This document shows, piece after piece, positions 1-8,541 of a stretch of 64,000 nt of DNA. The position numbers and the translations under genes are program-made. A model generated the notes under the pieces. That model had not been told where the DNA came from, searched no databases, and was given only the letters and a program-made list of their open reading frames with translations. Source of the stretch: Microcaldota archaeon (GTDB taxonomy: Archaea > Micrarchaeota > Micrarchaeia > Micrarchaeales > Micrarchaeaceae); NCBI GenBank assembly GCA_021799475.1, contig JAJZAJ010000001.1, forward strand, positions 310,001 through 374,000, written 5' to 3'. Position 1 is the first letter of the stretch. Each line of letters opens with the position of its first letter.

Positions 1-152
1 GATACAGTATTGCTGCTATTGGACGATACGGATGTCAAGGGTGTTGGTTTTGGCTGAGACTGATATTGATGACCCAATGCGATTACAGCTGCAAGGATAA
101 CGGCCATTATAAAAACTGCCGATATCACGAATAGAAAATGTCTCCCACGCAT
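1..152 (-). CDS. N-terminus of a secreted/membrane-anchored protein (truncated by window edge)
   Basis: Minus-strand frame from ATG at 152: MRGRHFLFVISAVFIMAVILAAVIALGHQYQSQPKPTPLTSVSSNSSNTV...; one TM/signal helix then Pro/Ser/Thr-rich; runs off the window start. Confidence 0.6.
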   Translation of the reverse strand, partial: MRGRHFLFVISAVFIMAVILAAVIALGHQYQSQPKPTPLTSVSSNSSNTV

Positions 153-232
153 GGATGTTAATGCGCAATAAGTATATAAATACAAACCTGTAGAACCGAC
201 GAATTGCTGGCAATGATCTAGAAATCAGAAAC

Positions 233-305
233 CGCCTTGGCCGGGATTCGAACCCGGGTCGCAACCGTGACAGGGTCGCATCCTAGACCACTAGACGACC
301 AAGGC
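233..305 (-). tRNA. tRNA-Asp (GTC)
   Basis: Reverse complement GCCTTGGTCGTCTAGTGGTCTAGGATGCGACCCTGTCACGGTTGCGACCCGGGTTCGAATCCCGGCCAAGGC; 7-bp acceptor, loop CTGTCAC, T-loop GGTTCGAATCCC. Confidence 0.93.
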
Positions 306-346
306 AGCAACTATCTTTTTACGCACGATATTATAAACTGTTTCTT

Positions 347-754
347 TTAGCTCTTCAGCCTCTCCCATACTGTTTTCAATTCCTTTCCATCCTTCCCGAA
401 GTTCTGTATGCTGATTGTATGGCCATCATTTTCCTTTCTTGGAATTATGTGCACATGGAGATGGAATACATCCTGTTGCGCCGCTTTTCCATTTGACGAG
501 AGAATGTTTACCCCGTCCAGACTCATCCTATCCTTATAACGTACAGAGAGTCTCTTTGCCGCTGACATTACCATCCCCAAAAGATCATCAGGTATTTCGA
601 AAATGTTCTCATAGTGCTCCTTCGGGATAACCAAGGTATGACCCTCACAGATAGGGTTTATGTCAAGGAAGGCGAATACCTTTTCGTCCTCGTATACCTT
701 ATACGATGGGAGTTCTCCCTTAACAATCCTGCAGAACACGCAGCTTTCAACCAC
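347..754 (-). CDS. HIT family hydrolase
   Basis: CVFCRIVKGELPSYKVYEDEKVFAFLDINPICEGHTLVIPKEHYENIF...HLHVHIIPR; HIT motif HLHVHI. The ORF-track ATG at 814 lies in the tRNA-Tyr, so a GTG near 754 (or TTG 757) is a better start. Confidence 0.88.
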   Translation of the reverse strand: MVESCVFCRIVKGELPSYKVYEDEKVFAFLDINPICEGHTLVIPKEHYENIFEIPDDLLGMVMSAAKRLSVRYKDRMSLDGVNILSSNGKAAQQDVFHLHVHIIPRKENDGHTISIQNFGKDGKELKTVWERLKS

Positions 755-769
755 CAAATCACTTTTATT

Positions 770-869
770 TCCCGACGGGGAGAGTTGAACTCCCAACCTA
801 TCGCTTTCTGGCATATCTTATACCATTTGCAAACTACAGGCGATCGCTCTACCATTGAGCTACGTCGGG
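770..869 (-). tRNA. tRNA-Tyr (GTA) with anticodon-loop intron of about 28 nt
   Basis: Reverse complement CCCGACG TA GCTC AATGGTA GAGC G ATCGC CTGTAG[TTTGCAAATGGTATAAGATATGCCAGAA]A GCGAT AGGTT GGGAG TTCAACT CTCCC CGTCGGG A; C1-G72 pair as in archaeal tRNA-Tyr; intron after position 37. Confidence 0.9.
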
Positions 870-972
870 TCATAGGTAAGTAGCTATTATTTTGGCAAGA
901 TTAATATATATTGGTGCCTGAGCAACTTCTATATATTAAAACAGAGGAAAATATAATATTGCAAAAGAGAGG

Positions 973-3765
973 ATGGATTTGGTGGCGGCCCATACTGTAG
1001 ACGGAAGTGCGAGAAGCACCGAGAGGAAAGCAAAGCGTGTCGACTTACACGGGAGGCTGTCAGAGAAGATAGTAAGAAAGCAGTACAGGACGCCACTGGG
1101 AATATACCACATAAAGGACACCCTGAGCCACATGCTGAGCTCAGGCAATTTTATAGACGCACTGCTTGCCACGATAACATTCCTTGTAGTTTCCACAGCA
1201 CTGGGATTCTATCCCCTGCCTATTGCAGTTCTCTGTGCTGTGATATTGTTCTTCGTTGCGCTATATCAGCCATTTCTGGGGCTCATATTATACACAGCAC
1301 TGTCATTTCCAATATTCATGTACCAGGCGCCTGTCCTTGCATGGTCTTTCCTGTTCCTTGTCAGTGCTATGCTAATTTACGGTTATATGCACTACAGGAC
1401 AATAATGTTCACCTATCTGCTCACTGTCCTTGCGTTTTCTCCAATCGGGTACCTGCTCGCGATACCGGCACTGATATTTTCAGCAATAATCATAGGCAAT
1501 AAGCGCTCTGTTTTCGTAGTGCTCCTGAGTTTCCTTCTAGTGATATCTTTCTCGGCCGTTACCGGGATACAGAACAGTGCATATTTTGCATACAACGCAG
1601 CACAGGGGCATACGGCAATAGGAAACAACCCAATACTGCAGTTCGACACCGGAACAAACACGGGGTTCAGCATGGGAAATCTGATTCCGGGTTTTGCGTC
1701 TACCTCGTCGATCTTCTTCAGCAGGCAGGTAACGAGCCTGATACCAAATGCAGTGGCAGCAATAGCAGCGGCGCTCGGAAGTGGCATTGCGACGTATCTA
1801 TCGCAGATACTTCTGTTGATAGTCATAGTGATTGCAATAGACTGGTTTGCGGTTACCAGCAGATCGAAGCACAAAGGGGCTGTATCAAGTATGTTCGGCG
1901 TCATATATCCTTTGTCCTATGTCTTACTGTCAGGTTATTCGTATGATGTTTCAGCTCTGGTCCCTCTCCTGAGCTTCATACTGGCTCCTGCCAGCTTATA
2001 CTTATTGGAAAGCGCCGGTATCGGCGTGGTGAAGGCACTAGATGTGAAGAAGCAGGATATAAGGATGAAATTCGGAGAGGCATTCGAGGACCTTACAAGC
2101 GGCAACGTAAATGAGACTTTCGACGATGTCGGAAATTACGAAGGGACAAAGAAGGAGCTGCGCGATGCGATAATAACTCCAATGGAAGAATCCGGCATAT
2201 CCCGAGCATACAACGTGGAACCCGCGAAAGGGATACTGCTGTTCGGGCCTCCAGGGACCGGGAAAACCATGCTGATGAGGGCACTCGCCAATGAGGTCCA
2301 TGCGGGATTCTATTATGTTAAAGCAAGCAACATGATATCAGCCTTCCCCGGAGAATCAGAAAGGCTGATAACCCAGATGTTTTCGATAGCCAAGAAGAAT
2401 GCTCCATGTATACTGTTCTTTGACGAGTTGGATGCCATAACGCTTTCTAGGGAAAACCCATCTATGGACGAGACACACAGGCATGCGCTTTCCCAGCTTC
2501 TTGTAGAGATGGACGGATTCCAAAAAACGAAGGATGTCATAATAGTAGGCGCCACAAATGCGCCTAATCTAATAGACCCAGCAATACTGAGACCGGGAAG
2601 GTTCGACAAGCTGATATTCATGCCCCTTCCTGACCTGGAGGGAAGGAAGAAGATACTGAAAATCTACTTAGACAAGCTGCCGATCTCGAGAAAGGTGCAT
2701 ATCGACAAGATAGCGATAATGACTGAACGCTATTCTGGAGCTGACCTGAAGGCAGTCGTTGAAAGCGTGGCACAGATAGTTGCGCAGGATGCAGCAAGCG
2801 AGCACAAGGTGCTAGAGATAACGGAAGCGGATATACTAAATGTCATACGTTCTACCAAGCCGTCTACGACTCTTGCGCAGCTCGAGGACTACAAGAAGTT
2901 CAAGCTTGATTACGAGCGGAGCATATTCAAGGAAGGCGATACGGAAAACACAAAACAGGTAACCTTTGATGACATAGTTGACCTGAGCGAAGCGAAGAAG
3001 GCAGTAAGGGAAGCAGTGCAGATACCTCTCTTGCACCCAGAGCTGATGGTCAAGTATGACATAAAGAGCGTCAACGGCCTTCTGCTGTTCGGGCCTCCAG
3101 GGACCGGGAAAACTATGCTGATGCGTGCCATCAGCAGCGAGATCCGCGGAGTTACTATGTTGGAGCTCAAGGGATCGGAAGTTGCCGAGGCGGGGCTCGA
3201 CAAGGCGACCGCAACTATAAGCGAGGTGTTCAACAGGGCAAAGGAGAACGCTCCATCTGTAATAATGATAGACGAAGTTGACGGTCTGCTTCCGAAGAGG
3301 GAGGGTGCGAGCGAAGTTATGGTGCAGATAACGAGCGAAGTGCTAAAGCAGCTTGACGGCATCACGCAGATGTCAAACGTTGTAGTGGTCGGCGCAACGA
3401 ATATGCCGGATTCCCTAGACCCGGCAATATTACGACCTGGAAGGTTTGACAGACTCCTTTTCATAAAACCCCCTTCATCACAGGGCAGGGTGGAGCTGCT
3501 CCAGAGGTTCCTTGCCTCTGTTCCATGCGACAAAATCGACTTCCAGAACCTCGGCAGCATAACAAAAGGATTTACCGGGGCAGACCTGATGGAGGTTACG
3601 AGAGAGGCTAAAACCGAGGCAATGGAGAAGGAACTTGATACCGGTACAGAGGGCAAAGTAACGACAGAAATGCTCAAGAGGCTGATAGCAAAAACGAAAC
3701 CATCTGCGCCGGACATGGTCATGAGCAGATATCTCGGATTCCTGGCAAAATACGGCCAGAGATAA
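973..3765 (+). CDS. Membrane-anchored double AAA+ ATPase (CDC48/VAT-like AAA modules)
   Basis: Hydrophobic multi-TM N-terminal third, then two AAA modules with GPPGTGKT Walker A, FFDELDAI / MIDEVDGL Walker B, RPGRFD second region of homology. Confidence 0.9.
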   Translation: MDLVAAHTVDGSARSTERKAKRVDLHGRLSEKIVRKQYRTPLGIYHIKDTLSHMLSSGNFIDALLATITFLVVSTALGFYPLPIAVLCAVILFFVALYQPFLGLILYTALSFPIFMYQAPVLAWSFLFLVSAMLIYGYMHYRTIMFTYLLTVLAFSPIGYLLAIPALIFSAIIIGNKRSVFVVLLSFLLVISFSAVTGIQNSAYFAYNAAQGHTAIGNNPILQFDTGTNTGFSMGNLIPGFASTSSIFFSRQVTSLIPNAVAAIAAALGSGIATYLSQILLLIVIVIAIDWFAVTSRSKHKGAVSSMFGVIYPLSYVLLSGYSYDVSALVPLLSFILAPASLYLLESAGIGVVKALDVKKQDIRMKFGEAFEDLTSGNVNETFDDVGNYEGTKKELRDAIITPMEESGISRAYNVEPAKGILLFGPPGTGKTMLMRALANEVHAGFYYVKASNMISAFPGESERLITQMFSIAKKNAPCILFFDELDAITLSRENPSMDETHRHALSQLLVEMDGFQKTKDVIIVGATNAPNLIDPAILRPGRFDKLIFMPLPDLEGRKKILKIYLDKLPISRKVHIDKIAIMTERYSGADLKAVVESVAQIVAQDAASEHKVLEITEADILNVIRSTKPSTTLAQLEDYKKFKLDYERSIFKEGDTENTKQVTFDDIVDLSEAKKAVREAVQIPLLHPELMVKYDIKSVNGLLLFGPPGTGKTMLMRAISSEIRGVTMLELKGSEVAEAGLDKATATISEVFNRAKENAPSVIMIDEVDGLLPKREGASEVMVQITSEVLKQLDGITQMSNVVVVGATNMPDSLDPAILRPGRFDRLLFIKPPSSQGRVELLQRFLASVPCDKIDFQNLGSITKGFTGADLMEVTREAKTEAMEKELDTGTEGKVTTEMLKRLIAKTKPSAPDMVMSRYLGFLAKYGQR

Positions 3766-3780
3766 AAATATGCACTGTCG

Positions 3781-4041
3781 CTATGTCGGGCGTGGTGCCA
3801 ATCCTAGGAATTTTCTCAAGACTACCTGGAATTTTTCCATAGCCACTATGAAGTTGAATCCTCCCAGGACCGCAAGCGTGGAACCCTGGAAATAGTCCCC
3901 GCGCAAAAGAGTTTCCGTTGCAATTGTTGCGGCGAATAAGCTGACGGTGTAATGAACAATCCCGCTATCGTAGGTTGTGCGCAGTAGCCTATACGGCAAC
4001 CGCGATGACGCCCGAGCATTCACCTCTTTAGTTCCTCCCAT
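3781..4041 (-). CDS. Small hypothetical membrane protein
   Basis: 86-aa ORF with a hydrophobic central segment, tightly packed between neighbours. Confidence 0.45.
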   Translation of the reverse strand: MGGTKEVNARASSRLPYRLLRTTYDSGIVHYTVSLFAATIATETLLRGDYFQGSTLAVLGGFNFIVAMEKFQVVLRKFLGLAPRPT

Positions 4042-4051
4042 CTAATCACCA

Positions 4052-5455
4052 TCATTGTTTTGCATCTTTCTCTTTCTTCTTCTTCGCTCCGCTTTTCCGC
4101 ATCTTCTTTGGTGCATGGGTCGGAGGCTGCAACGGCGCGCCGATTTCCGGTGGCGGAGTATATGCAGCATCAGGCAGTTTTGGCTGTGCATCATTCTCAT
4201 CTTTTCCGTCTTTGCCCTGTTCTTTCTCTTCAGCAGCTACATACTGAGATGCTGCAGCCGGCTGATTCTGCTGCACCGACAAACCAAATTCCTGCACTAT
4301 ATCGCGTATATTCCTTACTCTGTCAACGAAATACGTGAAGAGCACTCCGAATACCGCTGCGAGAGCAACAGCAAAAATCATATAGCCCATGATAAAGAGC
4401 CAAACTGTTGCGGCGAGCACCACTATTTCAAATACTCCAAGCTCCTCCAGAACCCTTCTAATCCCTTCCTTCCTTTCGTAGGAATACTCCTCTGTAGAAT
4501 CTTTGCTTCTGACTCTGTCCACGAGGTAAGTCATTGTTATCCCGAATCCGAATGCGACTATCACGCTTAGCAGGAAATAATTGTAGACGAAAAACAGCAC
4601 CGCGGCAGCAGCCGCTATTATCTCTATAACTCCTGCTTCCTCTATTAGCTTTAGCGCGCCGGGTTGCAGCTGCAGCGCATGCTTCTTCCTTCCTCTAGAA
4701 AGCCTCCTTCTAATCTTGCTGAATCCAGCACCTGCGACTAGGAATCCTCCGAGCGTTGGCAGATTGGTCCCTACTCCCTGCGATTGCGTACTCTGCGGCG
4801 CCGCTATTTTCGGTGGCGCAGGCAATGGCGGCGGGGTATTGCTTATCGTAGTTGCCTGTTTTGCTGTTTGCTGTATGAAACATAACTGTACGTCCATCGT
4901 ATTCGACACTATGCTCGTTACATTGGCTGTGACAAGCACATTTTTGCTCGAGAATGATTCTGTTTCATTAGTGCTGTGCAGAACATAGCTGTTCCCATTG
5001 AGCGATATGTTGTAGAAACCGTTACCTATCATGTTATCGACAAACCTAGCAGTAACGTTGTATTCGCTCCATGTATAGCTCTTACCTTCAGCTATTCCGA
5101 CACCCTGAACGCAAAATGTAGTAGGAATGGGCTGCGGCGTGTATATGTAAGAGCTGTTGTAGTTCGAATATGAGCCTCCATATGCCCCTCCGCCCCCGCC
5201 ACCGCTTCCTCCTCCACCGCCCCCTCCAGAGCCGCCGCCTCCGCCAGTCTGCGACCCCGTCCCATTAACAAGCCCTCCTGGATTTACGATACACGATGGC
5301 GCTCCGCATCCGCTTGGACCAGTATATGTCCCGTTGGAATTCGGAGGTGGTGTATAAAAAGCATAAGCACTCGGCGTTGCAAGCAAAGCTGTGAGAGCGA
5401 AGACTGCTAAAGCTGCTGTTATGATACCTTGGACACGGCATACATCAACGCGCAT
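4052..5455 (-). CDS. Secreted/membrane protein with Gly-rich linker and duplicated 2-TM module
   Basis: N-terminal signal, GGGGSGGGGGGGSGGGGGG linker, two homologous hydrophobic units each ending TYxVDRVR, Lys-rich C-terminus. Confidence 0.75.
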   Translation of the reverse strand: MRVDVCRVQGIITAALAVFALTALLATPSAYAFYTPPPNSNGTYTGPSGCGAPSCIVNPGGLVNGTGSQTGGGGGSGGGGGGGSGGGGGGAYGGSYSNYNSSYIYTPQPIPTTFCVQGVGIAEGKSYTWSEYNVTARFVDNMIGNGFYNISLNGNSYVLHSTNETESFSSKNVLVTANVTSIVSNTMDVQLCFIQQTAKQATTISNTPPPLPAPPKIAAPQSTQSQGVGTNLPTLGGFLVAGAGFSKIRRRLSRGRKKHALQLQPGALKLIEEAGVIEIIAAAAAVLFFVYNYFLLSVIVAFGFGITMTYLVDRVRSKDSTEEYSYERKEGIRRVLEELGVFEIVVLAATVWLFIMGYMIFAVALAAVFGVLFTYFVDRVRNIRDIVQEFGLSVQQNQPAAASQYVAAEEKEQGKDGKDENDAQPKLPDAAYTPPPEIGAPLQPPTHAPKKMRKSGAKKKKEKDAKQ

Positions 5456-5600
5456 ATATTACGACTGTATTTCTCAAATATATATAGCTTGCTCCAAACT
5501 GCGTTTGACTGTGAGCGCGAAACTCATACTGTTGGTAGGAGGATGCCACACAAGACACTGACTTTAATCCAACCACCTATGTCGCCGTATTTTTCAAAAA

Positions 5601-5672
5601 TGGGCCTGAGGAGAGTCGAACTCCTGTCTCAAGCGTGTAAGGCTAGCGTCTTAGCCGTTGGACGACAGGCCC
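5601..5672 (-). tRNA. tRNA-Val (TAC)
   Basis: Reverse complement GGGCCTGTCGTCCAACGGCTAAGACGCTAGCCTTACACGCTTGAGACAGGAGTTCGACTCTCCTCAGGCCC; acceptor 7 bp, loop CTTACAC. Confidence 0.88.
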
Positions 5673-5766
5673 ATAATAAGCTTACACTAGCTCCAGATAT
5701 TATTCCGGAGCTAATAGGTATCCGGAGCATGCAATAATAGCCTTTTCGGTCATCGCCATAAATCTT

Positions 5767-6432
5767 TTATTTTTCCTGCAGTTCGGCTTCCTCCATTACG
5801 AGCTGGCCAACGCTGCCCTTCCATTCGATATGCGATTTCCTGATGACAACCCTCTTCCTGAAGAGCGGGCCATCGAGGACGAAGGATTCAGCTTCTCCGC
5901 CTTCAAAAAGGAGATTGGTCTTGTGCGTATTGTGAAGCGCGACCAGCCTGTCTATCATAAACTCATCGAGCCTGTGCCCGAGGATCTGGTCGTCGAACCC
6001 TTCTGCGGCAACCTGCGTTACTATGACATTGAAATTTTCCGATAGTTCTTTAAGTTCCTCAAGCGGGTCGATTCCCCAGAGCGGCGCATGGTGCAGGATT
6101 CCTAATTTTCCGCATATGCTGTTGATTCTATCGGCTTGATACCTGCTTGCTATTGCGCCTGTAACGAGCTCAGTCACGCCACACTCCTTCAGCGCGCTTT
6201 CAAGGTCTTCCAACTCTTTTTCCTTCTCTCCCTTTGTATTGAAATACCTGTGCTCTATCCCCATCGACTCTGCCTGCATCTGCGTATATCTTATATTGGG
6301 CCTGTGGAACATATAGCTGAACTCGTTTTCTGATACCATGCTTATGAGCAGGTCTACCGGCATGCCGCGTTCGTGCATCTTATGGACCGCAAGTGTAGAA
6401 TCCTTCCCCCCGCTAAATAAAGCAGCCCTCAT
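5767..6432 (-). CDS. ATP-pyrophosphatase family protein, diphthine--ammonia ligase-like
   Basis: MRAALFSGGKDSTLAVHKM (PP-loop SGGKDS) ... FEGGEAESFVLDGPLF; ATG at 6432 overlaps the stop of the upstream ORF. Confidence 0.85.
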   Translation of the reverse strand: MRAALFSGGKDSTLAVHKMHERGMPVDLLISMVSENEFSYMFHRPNIRYTQMQAESMGIEHRYFNTKGEKEKELEDLESALKECGVTELVTGAIASRYQADRINSICGKLGILHHAPLWGIDPLEELKELSENFNVIVTQVAAEGFDDQILGHRLDEFMIDRLVALHNTHKTNLLFEGGEAESFVLDGPLFRKRVVIRKSHIEWKGSVGQLVMEEAELQEK

Positions 6433-7082
6433 TTCCTCACCGTGCTTGATGGGCATATGTCATTCAGCACGCATCTTTCGCAGTACTTCCTCCTGGCGGT
6501 ACAGACATCCCTTCCCAAGGCGATCAAGAGGTGCGTCAGGTTTCCCCACTCCTTTCTCGGAGTGAATTCCATCAGGCTTCTCTCTATCTTTTCAGCATTC
6601 TTAGTGTTGAAAAGGAAGAGCCTGTTCGACACCGTTATGCAGTGAGTGTCCACCGCTATGCCCTCATTTTTCTCAAAAGCGTTTACCAGGATTACATTCG
6701 CAGTTTTCCTGCCTACTCCCGGTATCGTAATCAGCTTGTCCATGCTGTCAGGCACGCGACCGTTAAACTCGCTGGTTATCCTATTTGCTGCCGCTATTAT
6801 GTTCTTTGATTTGTTTCTGTATAGCCCGAGGGTTTTCACATAACGGTACAGCTGCTGAGGTTTCAGGCGCGTATAGCTTGAGACCTTGGGGTATTTCCTG
6901 AAAAGCAAAGGGGTTACCTTGTTGACCTGCGCGTCCTGTGACTGCGCCGACAATTCAGTAGCAACAAGCAGCTCCCATGCGTTTCTGAAACCAAGCCTGG
7001 TGCGCAGTTCATCAGGATATCTTTTTTTCAGCCGCGCTATGATACTTCTTATCTCTGATTTTGCGGTTTTCATAAAGATCAT
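6429..7082 (-). CDS. nth: Endonuclease III-like DNA glycosylase
   Basis: ELSAQSQDAQVN; helix-hairpin-helix TIPGVGRKTANVIL; VDTH; C-terminal Fe-S cysteines CTARRKYCERCVLNDIC. Confidence 0.92.
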   Translation of the reverse strand: MIFMKTAKSEIRSIIARLKKRYPDELRTRLGFRNAWELLVATELSAQSQDAQVNKVTPLLFRKYPKVSSYTRLKPQQLYRYVKTLGLYRNKSKNIIAAANRITSEFNGRVPDSMDKLITIPGVGRKTANVILVNAFEKNEGIAVDTHCITVSNRLFLFNTKNAEKIERSLMEFTPRKEWGNLTHLLIALGRDVCTARRKYCERCVLNDICPSSTVRK

Positions 7083-7207
7083 TTATAGCCTCTTTATATA
7101 TCGTTTTGCATGCTGCTCCTCCACTTCCAATAGCACCGCCTTACAGCCTAATGCTGCTCCACTGCATTGGCTGGCAAGAAACAAGGAATGGAAAATATAT
7201 GGCGCGG

Positions 7208-8038
7208 TTACTTTATTCCTTTGAAATCGGCAAACAGCCACAGTATAGTTCCAACTGCTATGAGCAATACCCCTGTCCATATGTACTGCAGGAGGCCGCC
7301 GCTGTAGTCGCCATATAGCCATACAATCACTCCTATTGCTATCAGCGCCGCGCTGAACAATATCAGCCTGTTATTCTTCTGTTTCATCTTGAACATCGCA
7401 ATAGCCATCGCAACAAGCGTTATTATTATGCCGATAACGAGATACATGTTATTTGCGGTTTGCGCGCTCCATCCTGAACTGCCGGAGCTGCTGCCATATC
7501 CTCCAGATTGCGCTATCGATGTTGTCGTCTGCTTCTGCGCTATGGTTGTCGTTGCCGTCGTAGTTGCCGAAACGGTAGTGGTGCCGGCGCCTGACGTGCT
7601 GCTTGTGCCGTTCGTTATCGTGATGGCAAGGGCCGCATTGCTTGTAGTCGGATCGTCACCAGTGGTATTCAGGAAAAGGTAATATGTACCTAGGACAGCT
7701 CCAGTAGACGGTTGTATCCTGATAACTCCCGACCATGGGGGATCCTGCATTTGCTGATTGGTTATAGATACGTTTATCCCGAGAAAAGATAGCTGTCCTG
7801 AATTTATTATATTTATGTTAGTGCCCCACGGCTTTCCAGAAGCAAGAGTTACAGTATAATTTACCGCGGCGCTGGAGCCTCTGGCAAGGCTTATGCTGCT
7901 CTGCGACAAGGCTATGTTCGCGGTTCCATACTGCAATTGCGCAGAAACCGAAGGAGCCAGCATCATTGCTGCAAGCACCAGCATAAAACCGCCTGTAATG
8001 ATAATACTCCTCATGCTATCTGATGAAATGGGTCGCAA
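7208..8038 (-). CDS. Secreted protein with Thr-rich linker and C-terminal TM helices
   Basis: Signal peptide, beta-rich ectodomain, TTTVSATTTATTTIAQ linker, three hydrophobic C-terminal helices. Confidence 0.65.
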   Translation of the reverse strand: MRPISSDSMRSIIITGGFMLVLAAMMLAPSVSAQLQYGTANIALSQSSISLARGSSAAVNYTVTLASGKPWGTNINIINSGQLSFLGINVSITNQQMQDPPWSGVIRIQPSTGAVLGTYYLFLNTTGDDPTTSNAALAITITNGTSSTSGAGTTTVSATTTATTTIAQKQTTTSIAQSGGYGSSSGSSGWSAQTANNMYLVIGIIITLVAMAIAMFKMKQKNNRLILFSAALIAIGVIVWLYGDYSGGLLQYIWTGVLLIAVGTILWLFADFKGIK

Positions 8039-8088
8039 TACAATTTATATCTTTCGGACATGTGCCAACAACGCCGTATAGCGCGCTC

Positions 8089-8448
8089 TTACTGCAGCGG
8101 CCGCAGTGCCAGCGCGAGCAGCCTGCCAAGCAGGAAACGGTACCTGCTTGATTTAGGATATTTGCTATTGAATGTGATGCGGTTCATATTCACTATTATG
8201 CCTCTGTAATGCTTGAGTGCTATCATAGCAACGAACATGGTTGCCGCAATTATCACCTCCGCAAAAAGCAGATACCCTCCAACAAGGAGCATGAAAGAAG
8301 AGAAGGAATAACCCCTTATAACCAGATAGGTTGCAACAGCGACGAAGAAGTCAAGGCCGACAGACAGATAAGCGAGCTTCTCCAGATATCTTTCTATACG
8401 CTTTATCCTCTGGAATTCCCCGTAGTACATGCTGTAAACCATTCCCAT
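8089..8448 (-). CDS. Hypothetical membrane protein
   Basis: 119-aa ORF with two to three hydrophobic helices. Confidence 0.5.
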   Translation of the reverse strand: MGMVYSMYYGEFQRIKRIERYLEKLAYLSVGLDFFVAVATYLVIRGYSFSSFMLLVGGYLLFAEVIIAATMFVAMIALKHYRGIIVNMNRITFNSKYPKSSRYRFLLGRLLALALRPLQ

Positions 8449-8541
8449 CGCCCACTCAATTTTGCATACGATAGTTTTTTAAATAAATGCGCAACTAGGT
8501 AAATCCGGAAGTACTAATGATGGTTCCCGTCAATGCCCTAT

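Noticed and set aside
16-264. 82-aa minus ORF from the track
   Set aside because: Runs through the tRNA-Asp and is out of frame with the better-supported TM-anchored ORF ending at 152
2910-3722. Long antisense ORFs (e.g. 2910-3722, 31574-32578, 12066-12587, 13103-13726)
   Set aside because: Shadow ORFs opposite strongly supported genes (AAA ATPase, FtsZ, SRP54, OBG GTPase), Ser/Ala/Pro-rich composition typical of antisense frames
7500-7610. GTTGTCGTC-type repetitive stretch
   Set aside because: Simply the Thr-rich linker coding sequence of the 7208-8038 protein
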